Below, piece after piece: positions 21,753 through 32,824 of a stretch of DNA of 64,000 nucleotides. The notes beneath the pieces were generated by a model. It worked only from the letters and a program-made list of their open reading frames with translations. It did not search any database and was not told where the DNA came from. The stretch is from assembly GCA_030268105.1 (NCBI GenBank), contig BSDZ01000024.1:496001-560000 (forward strand). The letters run 5' to 3'. The stretch's first letter is position 1. The number at the start of each line of letters is the position of its first letter. The stretch comes from Volvox africanus. Taxonomy: Eukaryota; Chlorophyta; Chlorophyceae; Chlamydomonadales; Volvocaceae. The translations under genes and the position numbers were made by a program.

Positions 21753-23753
21753 TTACGCCTTCACCGCATCCAGCCGGGCACGCAGCTGCTCCAAATCGCC
21801 CGCTTCGTCCTCCTCGACAGCCTGCTGCCGCTGCCGCTCCCTTGCACTCTGCTGCTTGTGTACACGCGGCACAGGGGGGGGAGATGAGGGCAAACAGACC
21901 CCGTCGTTTCGTTACGTAGGTAGATAGGCGTCATCCAGGACAAACACAGTGGCCAAGGCGATCACCAGGCAGGAGTCCAAAACAACCACCAGGAGGACAC
22001 GATCGTTCTTGACAGTATTCCGTACTAAACAAACAGGAAATCTATTTTAATATGTAATTAAAGAGAGATGTAACAGCAGCCGCATGAGATTTTCCGGTGG
22101 GCGATTCCTGAGACACCAACCTACCTTCGCCGCCGGCAGGGCCGTCCGTGTCTCCATCGCTATTTCATCCAGTACCCGCTGCACCTCCTCCTCCGTCTCC
22201 TCCTCCTCGTCCTCGGCTCCCAAGGCACCGTCGATGGCATCACTGATCATCTCGTCAATCAGTCCCGCCTTCATCATCTCTGCAATGTATTTGTGGCAAC
22301 ATGACATCAGCATGACACCACATGTAACGCAGCGCAACTCGACCCAGACTCAGTGAAACGGTACTGCCATCAGCGCTGGAGCGGTCCAGGCCCCGAACTA
22401 AACGCCCAAGCAACATCATGCGTCAGACCTATCCAGCCATCAACGAGGCTCCTCCCCTGTGCTTTTCGCGGTTCACTCACCAGGGCCCGCCTCTCCCATA
22501 ACCTACTCCTACCCTTTGACATTTCCATCATGGTCTTCTGCAGCTCGGGGGCCTTGATTATGGTGTTAACCGCCTTCATCACTTCCGTGCTCTTGCTCAA
22601 TGTGCCAGCCACCCGCATCATGGCTGAGAACGGGAAAGAGCAAAAGTGCGTCACTTGTTTTATAGGTTTTTAAAACGGTCACTCAAGATTTTGTGCCCAG
22701 GACTCACGTTCTGAGGTCAAGAGTCTACACCGTTACGTTAAACCCTTAGTAATGGTGCCTAGGTAGTGGTGCAATGCCCATGCAACTAACCGGACTACTT
22801 CGAAAGGCGACATCATTGTTGATTATCTAGACCGCCAGGACACAGCTTATACCCACACCAATAAACTTCACATGAGGAGAGGGTGAAAAGCTGTGTCAAT
22901 GCGTACATCACACCTTTTCATGCGCCGGTTGTCCCTCCTCCCCTGCCCTTCCCCCTCCCCTGCCCTCATTGACTCCCGGCCTCGAACCCACACCCGTCCC
23001 GAGCTCAATACCCGCCCAGGCCCACCTAGCTGCTCCATGAGAGCGGTGTTCAGACTCTGCATATGCGCCTTGTTAATATACAACCGCGACACCGCCTTGC
23101 GGCTCTGCAAGACCTCCTTGGCCAAGTGCTTCACGTGTGGGAAGGGCCAAGAGGGCGCTAGGACAGTGGGTCAGGCTTTACATGCGCTCCGTGCGCGGAC
23201 ATGGACGTTCATAAAACCCCAAGAGGTCCTTTCATCGTCCCCGATAAAAATGCTTGCAGTCAGGGAGAACTCAGCCTGGCAGAGTAGCCGACATATACGA
23301 ATTCATGTTACTGTGGAGTTAGAACTAGGCCATTACAACGGGCCATTCGCATCTGAGGCGCTGGGGGCGTGCTATAGGTCGTGTTGTCGTGAGTCCCCCT
23401 TAATCCCCCTTCCCTCTTCGTCCCTTTTTGGCCAATCGCCTTACGAGTCTGGGGCCTTTGCGCCCACCCAGGCCATCTAAGGTGTGAGCTCTGTTGCTTA
23501 CCTTGGCCGATCCCATATCACCACGCTTGGCAGCCTCCTTGATGGCCTTTTTCACTTTCTTTTCCTCAAATTGAATATCTGTGAGGGGGGTTAGCTTAGG
23601 GTTTCGAGACTCTCCTGAAATGGGTCGACACGTGATAGGTGACAACGACGTACCCCGGACTTGCCGGTCTAGGCCACGCTGCTCTGCTCGCAACGTTGCC
23701 TGCCATTTTCGCACGAGCTCCTTTGGATCTTCCTTGACGAAGAATTTAAGCAT
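21753..23753 (-). CDS. VPS24: VPS24/CHMP3, ESCRT-III subunit
   Basis: Encodes a charged multivesicular body protein of about 215 residues. It polymerises on endosomal membranes with other ESCRT-III subunits for vesicle budding and scission. Minus-strand exons are 23753-23654, 23578-23502, 23128-23026, 22623-22513, 22279-22125 and 21854-21753; all junction phases agree. Diagnostic motifs in order: MLKFFVKEDPKELVRKWQ, then KKAIKEAAKRGD, LAKEVLQSRKAVSRLY, RVAGTLSKSTEVMKAVN, MMKAGLIDEMISDAIDGAL, an acidic EDEEEETEEE linker, and a C-terminal LEQLRARLDAVKA helix of the MIT-interacting type. Length matches the family (about 220). Divergent from the RS-protein gene with 318 bp between start codons. 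Confidence 0.95.
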
Positions 23754-24071
23754 GGTGGTAAGCCGTCCTAGGCACGCCCAAGGGCGCACTCAGCGCCCCT
23801 ATTTTGACGAAAACACTATATTGATACTATTGCAACTAGCAAATCCAGCGTTGTAGCGCGGATTGGCGACTAAAGGTTTCGGGTGCACGGCACACGATGG
23901 AACTCTTCACAATCAGCAAGGTGTAGCCTATTTTAAATATTATGATATCCTCTTATGCCTCTTTGATAAACCTTTGGTAATGGGTCGTATGTTCTGCACG
24001 AGTGGAAATCCAACTAACAAATACAGACACACATCCTGATATTGACTTCCTAATATAATTGGCCTGTGATC
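23754..24071. promoter_or_regulatory. putative bidirectional promoter, VPS24 / RS-protein
   Basis: The two start codons (23753 minus, 24072 plus) are 318 bp apart and face away from each other, so both promoters must overlap here. The interval is AT-rich compared with the flanking exons. No specific motif is recognised. Confidence 0.6.
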
Positions 24072-26724
24072 ATGGAAGAAAACCAGGCTCACAACCTTTA
24101 TACATTGTTTGCATCGGTAAACGAAGGCGCAAAACATAAACACGGACTTGGCTTCGGAGGCCGCACGTCGTCTCCCGACCGGAACGGGCCCGCAGCTGCT
24201 CCTCGGGGCTTCTTGTCAACTTTCGTACGGTCATCCACAACCTTTGGTGCGGAAACCAGCAGAAGACCCGTTTCCGCATACGAGCCCCTTAATGACGACA
24301 GCGATGATGACATTCCGGCAAAGCGTCAGCGCCAGCACCGGTAGGGCTCCTTTTAACGCGGATATAATAATTTACTCTCCCCCAGGATTCATGCGCCTGA
24401 TCAATGCTTTGTTAACACTTGCACCTTCCGAAAGTGCAAAACCCAGTCTCCTTGTAGCCCACAAGTTGCCTCCAGGGGCATGCTTTGAAGTCCTTTCCCA
24501 TCGCAGTCTTATCTGGTTCTTCCATTCGACTGACTTGCAACCTATGGTCCGGCCTGGGGGGGACCATTCCGAGCAGCAGCGGCGAAGAGGATGAGGATGG
24601 CCTCAGCATTAGGGATGCTGGGCGCCCGCGCCGGACACCGTCAGATCGTGGAGAGTCCTTCGGTCATCATGGGGTCCGCTTGCAGCAGCGTGAAGTTGAG
24701 GAGGGTCGCAGCCGGTTCGCAAGAGAGGGTTTTGCGCCGGACACAAGCTTCTCCGAGAGATCAAATGACCGGAATGGTGGAGGTCGAGCCTCCGCTTCCA
24801 CTGCCGCCAGGGGAGCCAAATGCACCGACAAGATCGTTTATTCGGAGCTTATTCCTGGTGAGGGCTGCGGAAAATGAGGTATGCTTGCGGTACACCATAC
24901 GTGGTGGCGAGAGTGGCGGTCACAGCGACATTATGCACACGGGGCCCCCATCGTTGACTATGGTTTCCATGTCCCCACGTTTACTTTCTTTTGGCCACAG
25001 GTTACAATTGTATGAGCCCCGCGGAGCGGCTCCGAGCACGGACACGACTTGCACTGATGCAGGCAGATGCACGAACTCGCAGCGACGGCGACGATGCTGC
25101 CAATGGCGCCGGTGGTAGTGGCGGCAGCGGCGGTGTGCCCTGGACCCGCTTCGTTCTCAATAAATACGCGCCGCTGGATGAGGACGGTGCAAGGCCGGGC
25201 TTACCGGTGTGGGATCCAAGCGGCGCAGACGCAGCAGAGGAGAAGCGATACAACTCCCACGGTTTTCAGGAGGATCAGGAGAGCCTGAAAGGCGGAGGCC
25301 TGAATGCGCTGAGCTTCCGCCGGACAATTGACGTTGAGCGGCGGCAGCAGGCATTGAGGCAGGCGGAAGCACAGCACGAGGCGGCGATCTTCGGGGCGGT
25401 TGTATCGGAAGCAACAGCAGTGGCAGGAGTGCAGGGGTTGACACAGCAGCTTCGAAGCGAACCGGTGCAAAATGCAGGAGAAGAAGGCCGTGGTGACCAA
25501 GTCTCGGGTAAACATGAAGACCGGCGGCAACAGGGAGGAAGCCGCGAGAGGTATCGGGAGAGGCATCGGGAGGAGAGCAAACGGGAGAGGGAGAGGTATC
25601 GGGAGGAGGGTAAACGGGGGAGGGAGAGGGAATCGTACAGAGATCGAGGCCAAGATCAGTTTCGTGAACGAGAACGAGACAGAGGGCGAGAGCAGGAAAG
25701 GAGCCGAGACAGAGACCGTGGCCGGGAACGAGAACTAGGCCGAGAACATGATAAACGCCGAGAACGCAAACACGAACTGCAGCGAGAATACGGACGAGAA
25801 CGGGAGCGGGGAAGCAGCCAGGAGCGATATCAAGATCGAGATCAGGAACGGAATCGTGAACGATGGAAAGACGAAGAGCTGGACCGGGAGCGTGGTAGTA
25901 ATCGGGAAAGAGTACGAGAACGGGAACGGGAACGGGAGCGGGAACGGGAACGGGGCTCTAAACAAGACCTGTTAAGGGATAAGGATTCAGATAAGGACAG
26001 CCGCGCTGTGGACCGGGCACCTGGACGAAGCCCCTCAGTATGCAACCGCGGTCACGATATTGAAGGCCGTCGCCACCAGCAATGCGGTCCGCCAATGGCC
26101 GCAAAACGGGTGGATTCCCAGGTGGGGCTGAAGGTGGGGCGCCAAGGTGGTGACGGGACCTTGCGACAGCCACCGGCAGGGTCGTCCAACCAATCTGCCT
26201 CCCTGGAGAACCACGTCGTTGCTCCGTCCTCACCCGGTGCTGCTGCCGCCACTGGTGCTAGGGTCGCAGCTCCTGCAGGGCTGGCCGTTGCATCCACCGC
26301 AAGCCCGCAAGACAATGGGGATGTTATCGCCTGTGCTTCCACCGTTGGAGCTACTGCCAGTGGCGGCGGTGCTGCTATTGTGGCTGCAGCTGATCTCCGA
26401 ATGCCAGCCGGCAACATACATTTACAGGGCCTGATAGAGATTGGTGTGGCCGACGAGGACGGTCCTGTGGTTGTGGAGCTAGATGAGCGCGAGGTGATGG
26501 CTGCGGCACAGGCGGCAGCGGGGAATGGAGAAGGCGGTGACTGGACTGTGCGCAGTGGCTGGATGGCCGCAGGGGGAGGAGCTCACCCAGCGCAAGTGGC
26601 TGCGGCTGTAGTGGGGCAAGGCGGCGACGGATTGGACGAAACGCTGAGCTCCACAGTGCTGAAGCAGCAGGGCCTGTCGTGGCGTGAGCGGGCATTGCAG
26701 GCGCGCGGCAGGGCGGTGAAATGA
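24072..26724 (+). CDS. RS/RE-repeat, splicing-type nuclear protein
   Basis: A predicted protein of about 757 residues with exons 24072-24340, about 24577-24857 and 25001-26724; phases 2 and 1 match. Exon 1 encodes MEENQAHNLYTLFASV and ends in an acidic DDSDDDIP segment. Across the second junction runs SELIPGYNCMSPAERLRAR, then PWTRFVLNKYAPLDEDG, then LSFRRTIDVERRQQAL...EAAIFG. This order resembles, from memory, a conserved module in plant arginine/serine-rich proteins, but I cannot name the family. Next come long Arg-Glu/Arg-Asp repeats (about 25,540-25,965), typical of splicing-associated proteins, then Ala/Gly-rich sequence and a terminal SWRERALQAR. The exon 2 acceptor is the least certain point, since GAGCAG and CAGCAG are both in phase. 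A nuclear role in RNA processing is inferred. Confidence 0.7.
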
Positions 26725-27695
26725 ACAGACATGGAAGCACTTGCAGTCACGGCCCTCACGGTTGTGGTTGCAGGTGAGCTGGTGGCAATTGAATTCGGAA
26801 AGCGTGTCATTTGGGGATATGTTGGCCATGCAAGTGCACGAGATATTCTTGGATGAGAGATATTTGGAGGCAATGGAGCTCCTCACAGGAAGGCATGAGC
26901 TTATGGGTGTGTCAGTGTTCAGTAAATGTTCTGTTGGGGTCGATGCTTGCCGTGAAAGGACCGAGTCGGTCCCGTCCGTGCTGCTGCAATAGGTTCAATG
27001 GGACTGGTGGTACTCCCTTGGTGGTTATTGGTTATTGGTTCCGAAGGGATAGGGATTAGACAACCTAGCGCCGCCATGGGAAACGCATTCCACAACAACA
27101 TCCTAACATCAGGTGCGTAAAAAGGACAGGGCAGAGCAGGGCAGGATGTAGCTGCGAATCAGGGATGTCATCAGGCGTAGACCAGAGCTGCTAAACCTTG
27201 CACTGCCTCAGAATAAATACTCTCAGTCCGCCACGTTATTGACACCATGCTAGTTCGGACAATGAAGTTCTTTGGTACCACAGCAAGGTCTCACACTTTT
27301 CCTATGTGCGCTCAAGGGTTCCTGGTGCATACTAGGAGTTTTCTGACCTGCTTCTCTGAGCTATAACCGATGTTGCCTCACGTAGGAAACAACGGTTGGA
27401 TTCGTCGGATTAGTGCTGGTCAGGGAAGTAGCCCGTTAGGACATCCGCCGTAAATGCTGCGAAGGGCTCATTGTGTAGTTATTATAACAGATTGGTGAAA
27501 TTGGATTCCTTACCAGAGCCTTTTAGTCATGAACGCGACAGTCCCAGCGGGCATAAAGCTGTTACCTGGTCACTGGAGAGCGACCCACTCTCCCTTTTCC
27601 ATTACCACCGAAACAAACTGAAACGCCCAGACCGGATCTTAATGTTATTATGTTATCAATGGAAAATGTTGTGAAAAAATGTTCTGCGGAGATCG

Positions 27696-27968
27696 GCTGA
27701 AGTCGCCGTTAAGTAAACCGCACCCGCATCGGACGATGCCGGACAAGTCTTACGTGCTCAGTTGCCAAAGATTGAATACGAACAAATTCAACTTATTGAA
27801 GAAATACCCCAATTTGTAACTACAGAAATGGAGCTATTGGTGAAATATGCAAAATGTGACACTTCTCCGGCAAAATGCGATGCGGATGTGGTTAACCTGG
27901 CAACGACTGCAGCCGATCGCTCTAATTTGGTACGACGGCAAACCTCGCACAAATCCTTAGGAATATAA
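27696..27968 (+). pseudogene. AT-rich protein-like fragment
   Basis: One plus-strand frame reads through DDAGQVLRAQLPKIEYEQI, then EEIPQFVTTEMELLVKYAK and on to a stop at 27968. AT-rich codons resemble the broken segment at 13.95-14.42 kb and differ from the GC-richer native genes. It has no start codon in good context and no recognisable domain. It is probably a relic of a mobile or transferred element. Confidence 0.3.
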
Positions 27969-29013
27969 TAAACACATCTCGAAATTTTCTATTAAGGATG
28001 CAACCCCATAATAACGAACTGTCGAGGGAAAAGAGGTAGAGGCGAACGGAGGCTTGCACATTGATGTAAACATATAAGATTCAATGAATGTTGATTTACT
28101 ACATATATACCTGATGCACAATTAGTTCTTGCTTAGAACTGCTGTTGGCCGTCGCCCGCCTCCATACGGCAAAACTCAAAGTGGCCGTACGGATATGAAT
28201 TTGGTATAACAACATGTAGCCCCAAGAACAATTTAACTAGCAAAGACCTTAATGTTTGTCGGAAGAATTCAATAAACTTTTGACGCCCACCAATAGGTAG
28301 TCCTTCGACCCTGTCTTCATAGTATTATACAGTCTTTATAGTAGTATATTGTAGTCCGGAATTCGCATGCAGAAAACCCACGAAGTAACATCAACATCAA
28401 ACCTAAAATATAGAATAAAATTCACACTCACATTTACATACATTTGATCGCTTTTCTGTCAACTTACACCACCGTCATGTGCCTATGATTTTGAGTCGCA
28501 CTGTGTGCACAAGCCTCGCCCCGAATACGCAAACTTAAGTGATATTTAAGTAAGTAATTCTTGTCATAGGCATGACTATGGGAGGGCTGGGCCTAAAAGA
28601 CATGGGAACGGAGGTTATCATTTTACTGGCCAAGCTCTCAGGCCAAGGATCGATAGTTGCAAGCCTTGATCAATTGAATAATACCACAAAAAGAAGCTAC
28701 GAGCTTGCAGATGCTGACTAATTCAGCCAAAAGTATGTCATGTCAAACAACGCATCACCATCTGATGACAGCAGTCCCTCTTCCTTAGAGGCTGACCACA
28801 AAGGACTCACGCCTAATTATATAAAAGAGTGAAAGAGTGTAATGTCAAGTTAGTACAAGTATAAAACGGACTTACACATGTTCGTCGGCAACCACACAGT
28901 GTACGGCACAGCGCTTCTTTTGGTAAGCGCCTGAAGACGATCTTTGGCGATGGGAGGATCTATGGGATATAGAGAAGGTAATATTATTGAATGCTAGTGT
29001 GAGATCTACGCAG

Positions 29014-29046
29014 CTACAAATGCAGCAATGCTTGCTGCATTTGTAG
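29014..29046. repeat. perfect 14-bp stem hairpin, 5-nt loop
   Basis: The arms at 29014-29027 and 29033-29046 are exact reverse complements. The stem is CTACAAATGCAGCA with loop ATGCT. It lies in non-coding DNA. It could be a small-RNA precursor core or a transposon end, but nothing else supports either. Confidence 0.8.
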
Positions 29047-32000
29047 TAACGCTCCGACCTCGTTAGCTGTCCATGAAAGTAACCTGGTTTGGATCTCTTT
29101 GAGGTGGACTTGAGTATCACTGGACTCTAGGAAATCTGGATTCGTTCCTTTAATTCTTTCAAACTGACAAGCGATCAGTCTGCAACCTTCTCAAACAGGA
29201 CAAAGGTCACACTTTTTCGCACTGGATAAGCCTGGACGATCTGGACTAGTAGCCTGTAGGCTACGAGTTCGATAAACCGACACCAGAGTCCCTGAGGGTC
29301 TGGCAGATTGGGAGACCTGGATGGGCCTCACGCAATGCCAGAAGCGACCAGCATCCCGAAAAGCGCCAGCTAACACTAAGGGCTCCGATGGGCTCCCGCG
29401 AGCTGGGCCACGAGTACAGGCGGGTGGGATGACAGTAGCAAAGCCGGACCTTGTTGGTTATTCGCTGCCATAATCCTAGGAAAACGCATTCACTGGTCAC
29501 AGCGATGAATACACCCTGGGTTAGTGTCCTGGACAAGAAAAAGGGGCGGGGCAGGTATATGCTTATTGGTGGTTGGTGATGATTGCGGACCGTAGAAGTG
29601 CTTTATACACGTTGAAAGCACCGTATACGGCCCGAGACAGGTCTTCGTCGCGGAAGTGGCCATCGCTGCTGTACATGCTTCACCGCTGAGAACTCAGCGA
29701 TAAGCCTCTGAATCTGTACGCCATGTTCTAAACACTCATGTCACCCTTCGGCGTTCTTTCCTTACTGCAGCGCGTCCTTGTCCGGACTTGTCAGTGACTA
29801 TGGCTGAGATAAACACAGGTCGCTCGTACACTGCATGCACAGTTCGAAAATGCGCAACTGTGTACGACAACCATGAGCTCAGCCCTTCTGAGGGCATGGC
29901 CCTACTGAGGGGGCAACGAATGATGTTTCGCGTCTTGCATGCAGGATGCACCAATCCCTTAACGAGCTTCACTCTGGTAACAGTTTCGGTTTGGCTCCGT
30001 GGGAATGGCCGGCGGCTGCACGGCGCTTTGACCAGAATTTTCACGATACGTTGCTAATTTCTTGGGAATCATCGTTTGGCATAAATTCGAGTGTAACACC
30101 GAATCTAACGTATTGTAATGTCAGTGTTGTGCCATTACCAAGTACGTGCGTGTGGTACTGTGGAAGGATGTGACGTGCGTGACGGATGCTTTCTATATCG
30201 ACGAACCTTCCTCATACCCATATATGGTATGATACGCTCTGCCGAGTCCCCCTATTTTTGTTTATTGTTAACTGAAGGTTACGCGTCAGGGTGTACTGTA
30301 CGTCGGAATGGTAGATGTGTCGATTGTCTTCAAGACAACGATACGGTCACCGACCCAAGCTACTGAAAAACAAATGACATGATCGCGTCGCAGGAAAATG
30401 TTATAATAATAATCAGTGAGGCAATCTGTATGTCTTGGCGGCAGAAGGCAGAAGTTGGCGCATGGTACCGACAATCCTTGTACATTTGTCGTGGCTATAG
30501 GCAACGGCGGGCAACACGAAAGCAATCCGCGAGTTGACCACAAGTAATATTCATAGCTAAATTAGAGACAGTAAAGGAGGCTAGGCAATTACTCGGCAGT
30601 GCGTAAGTACGTCACGACTTGTTGCGGTATCCTTGCTCTTAACTGTTGGGGGCTACCTGCCTTTACCCTTTTGCTTACCTCCGGGGCACTAACCTCTTCC
30701 TTTCATAACTTATTATATTTATTTTTGAATTAAGTGTTGAATTATTCTGAAATGGTTGCTTCGTACGCACGGGGGCGGTGGGAGGACGGTGGGCGATTCC
30801 AAGGCGACGGTTTACGCCGTCCTACGCCATGCACGCACACAGTTACGGCAACTCTAGCAAGCATGCCGCGAACCATGAAATGATCAAATTATTAAATAAT
30901 TTAAATTTAATATAATGATTCGTGTTGTGATGACGAGGATATGCCAATTGTGTTTAAAAACGCAACTGATCCACAGGCACACCAGAGTGAAAACCACTCG
31001 ACTACCATTATTCATTGAGCCTCCCTAGACCCTGGAAATGTGCACGGAGTCGTGCTATACATTTACAACAAACAAAGTGGGAGGAAAGGGTTATTCTTAA
31101 AGGGGAAACGAGGGCGGGGGAACCATTGCGTTGACATGTGCTGACTCACGCACAAGAATTCTCAGGCAGAACTCTGAAACGCTTGGGGAACTACACCACA
31201 GGCGTACAACTGGCATAACGACTCGCGTAAAAAACGTGTCAGTCCTCGCGAAGGCGTGACACGTTGGGTTTTGAATTAGAAATGTATTTTTATCTTTCTT
31301 CATGACCGCAAAATGAAGATGCCGCACGTGTCCTGTGCTGCCATACAAGTGCTTTTACACATTGGCATGCACCTGCCTAGGTACGCAGGGTACAATCCTG
31401 CCAACCGGCGGCGGCTTATCCCGGGCTGGTCAGCGGGCCACCATCATGCTCACGGAATCCCCGTCAGCAGCCCCTGTATTATTATAATCCCCGGGAGATA
31501 CTTTTGGGAATCAGGGGAAGGGCGGCCCATCTCGAGCCGCACAACTGTCGAAGCCCAGCTAAGACGATAAGCAACGGCGACTGCTTGAAACGTGTACTGA
31601 CCCAAAGGCAAGACAGGATGACCGGCATGTGACGAAACACAGGATGCAACACCCTAAGAAAACCATTTATTTAGCCAACTAGTCGTTAGGGTTGCCGCCA
31701 GGCGCATGTTCAAAAACATCTAGTAGTTTTGAGCCAGGTTCGTCACAGTATAAATTCATCGTGTTTCCTCCAATGTACGGCAGCACGTAAATTGTCGAAA
31801 TCACCAGGATATTAAACTTGGTTTAAACTGAGCTAAGATATTTTCGTATATATGTAAAGTTGTCGCTTCCCATTGGGCCGGAAGCCAAGCCGTGGATTTA
31901 GGGTGGGCGAGAGCCAACCAAACTAATAAAAAATTACAACTTGTCGTTTAATATTAAAGGAAATATGCCTAATCCTTTAATTGGTGTGCAAAAGGAAACG

Positions 32001-32824
32001 CACTTTATGGAGCATCGTACTGACACTAAGTAAGATCCGCAACGCATATACAAGATCGTAATTTTTAAAAGGATAGTTTAATTTGTGCATGTGTTTTAAA
32101 AATGAAGCTGCGTAATCAAGGCACTGCTCGACTAGTTATAACACGGTGAGTCCTGCTGTCGTATGATGATTAAAGGCAAATAACTTGGATTATATCATTA
32201 TGATATATAGGATTAACATGCGTTTTCAGTCGTGAAACGCAAAGGCACTACTATAATGTCGACTCGCTCGTCCAGAACCCGGATCCACGCCCACATCCGC
32301 ATAAGGGACCAAGACGTACGCACATATACTTCAACGGTTAATTTATATTTACCTTATGTCTTAAGTAATTTCAGATTTCCATGTTTCGTCTTGTCTACAA
32401 GTTTCGTTGAGGTCACTGACATTTTACAAGATGACAGCAGCGTTTAATGGCGCACTCAATCGTGATGGCAGATAACTCGTTAGGGTGATGGTTTTCCATA
32501 TTCATCACTGGCACTGCGTGGGTTTGTGCCGTCTGATGGTCTGATGCAAGCACAGGTACTTCACGCTTTCTGGATAGGATAATGTTAATGCATGAGCTTA
32601 TTTTGTATTTTTTATCATAATATCTGTAGCTCAGTTTCCTTGGTTGATTACCTTGAATAGCTTTAGGTTGCGCCAGGTATAGATGCCGCCGTCCCAGCTC
32701 AGCACCTTTCCTTGACTTCGGCAGGTGTTTTCAGAGTGGCAGTAACACTATTTCTTAAACGTCGGAAGTTGTTACAATATATTCACGAAGATACAGTGGC
32801 TTTGGTTGGCGGGCGAGGGCTGAA

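Larger units (their letters stand above)
26725..32824. other. 6-kb gene-poor, AT-rich spacer
   Basis: No intact gene is supported across the interval. Composition is AT-richer than the flanking genes, especially 27.9-28.9 and 30.6-32.6 kb. Two smaller items are listed separately: a protein-like fragment at 27.7 kb and a hairpin at 29.0 kb. The right end should contain the promoter of the metalloproteinase gene. No transposon termini, RNA gene or long repeat is recognised by eye. Confidence 0.5.

Noticed and set aside
24386..24576. an extra exon of the RS-protein gene starting after CCCCCAG at 24385
   Set aside because: The required frame hits a stop within five codons and the phase does not match exon 1.
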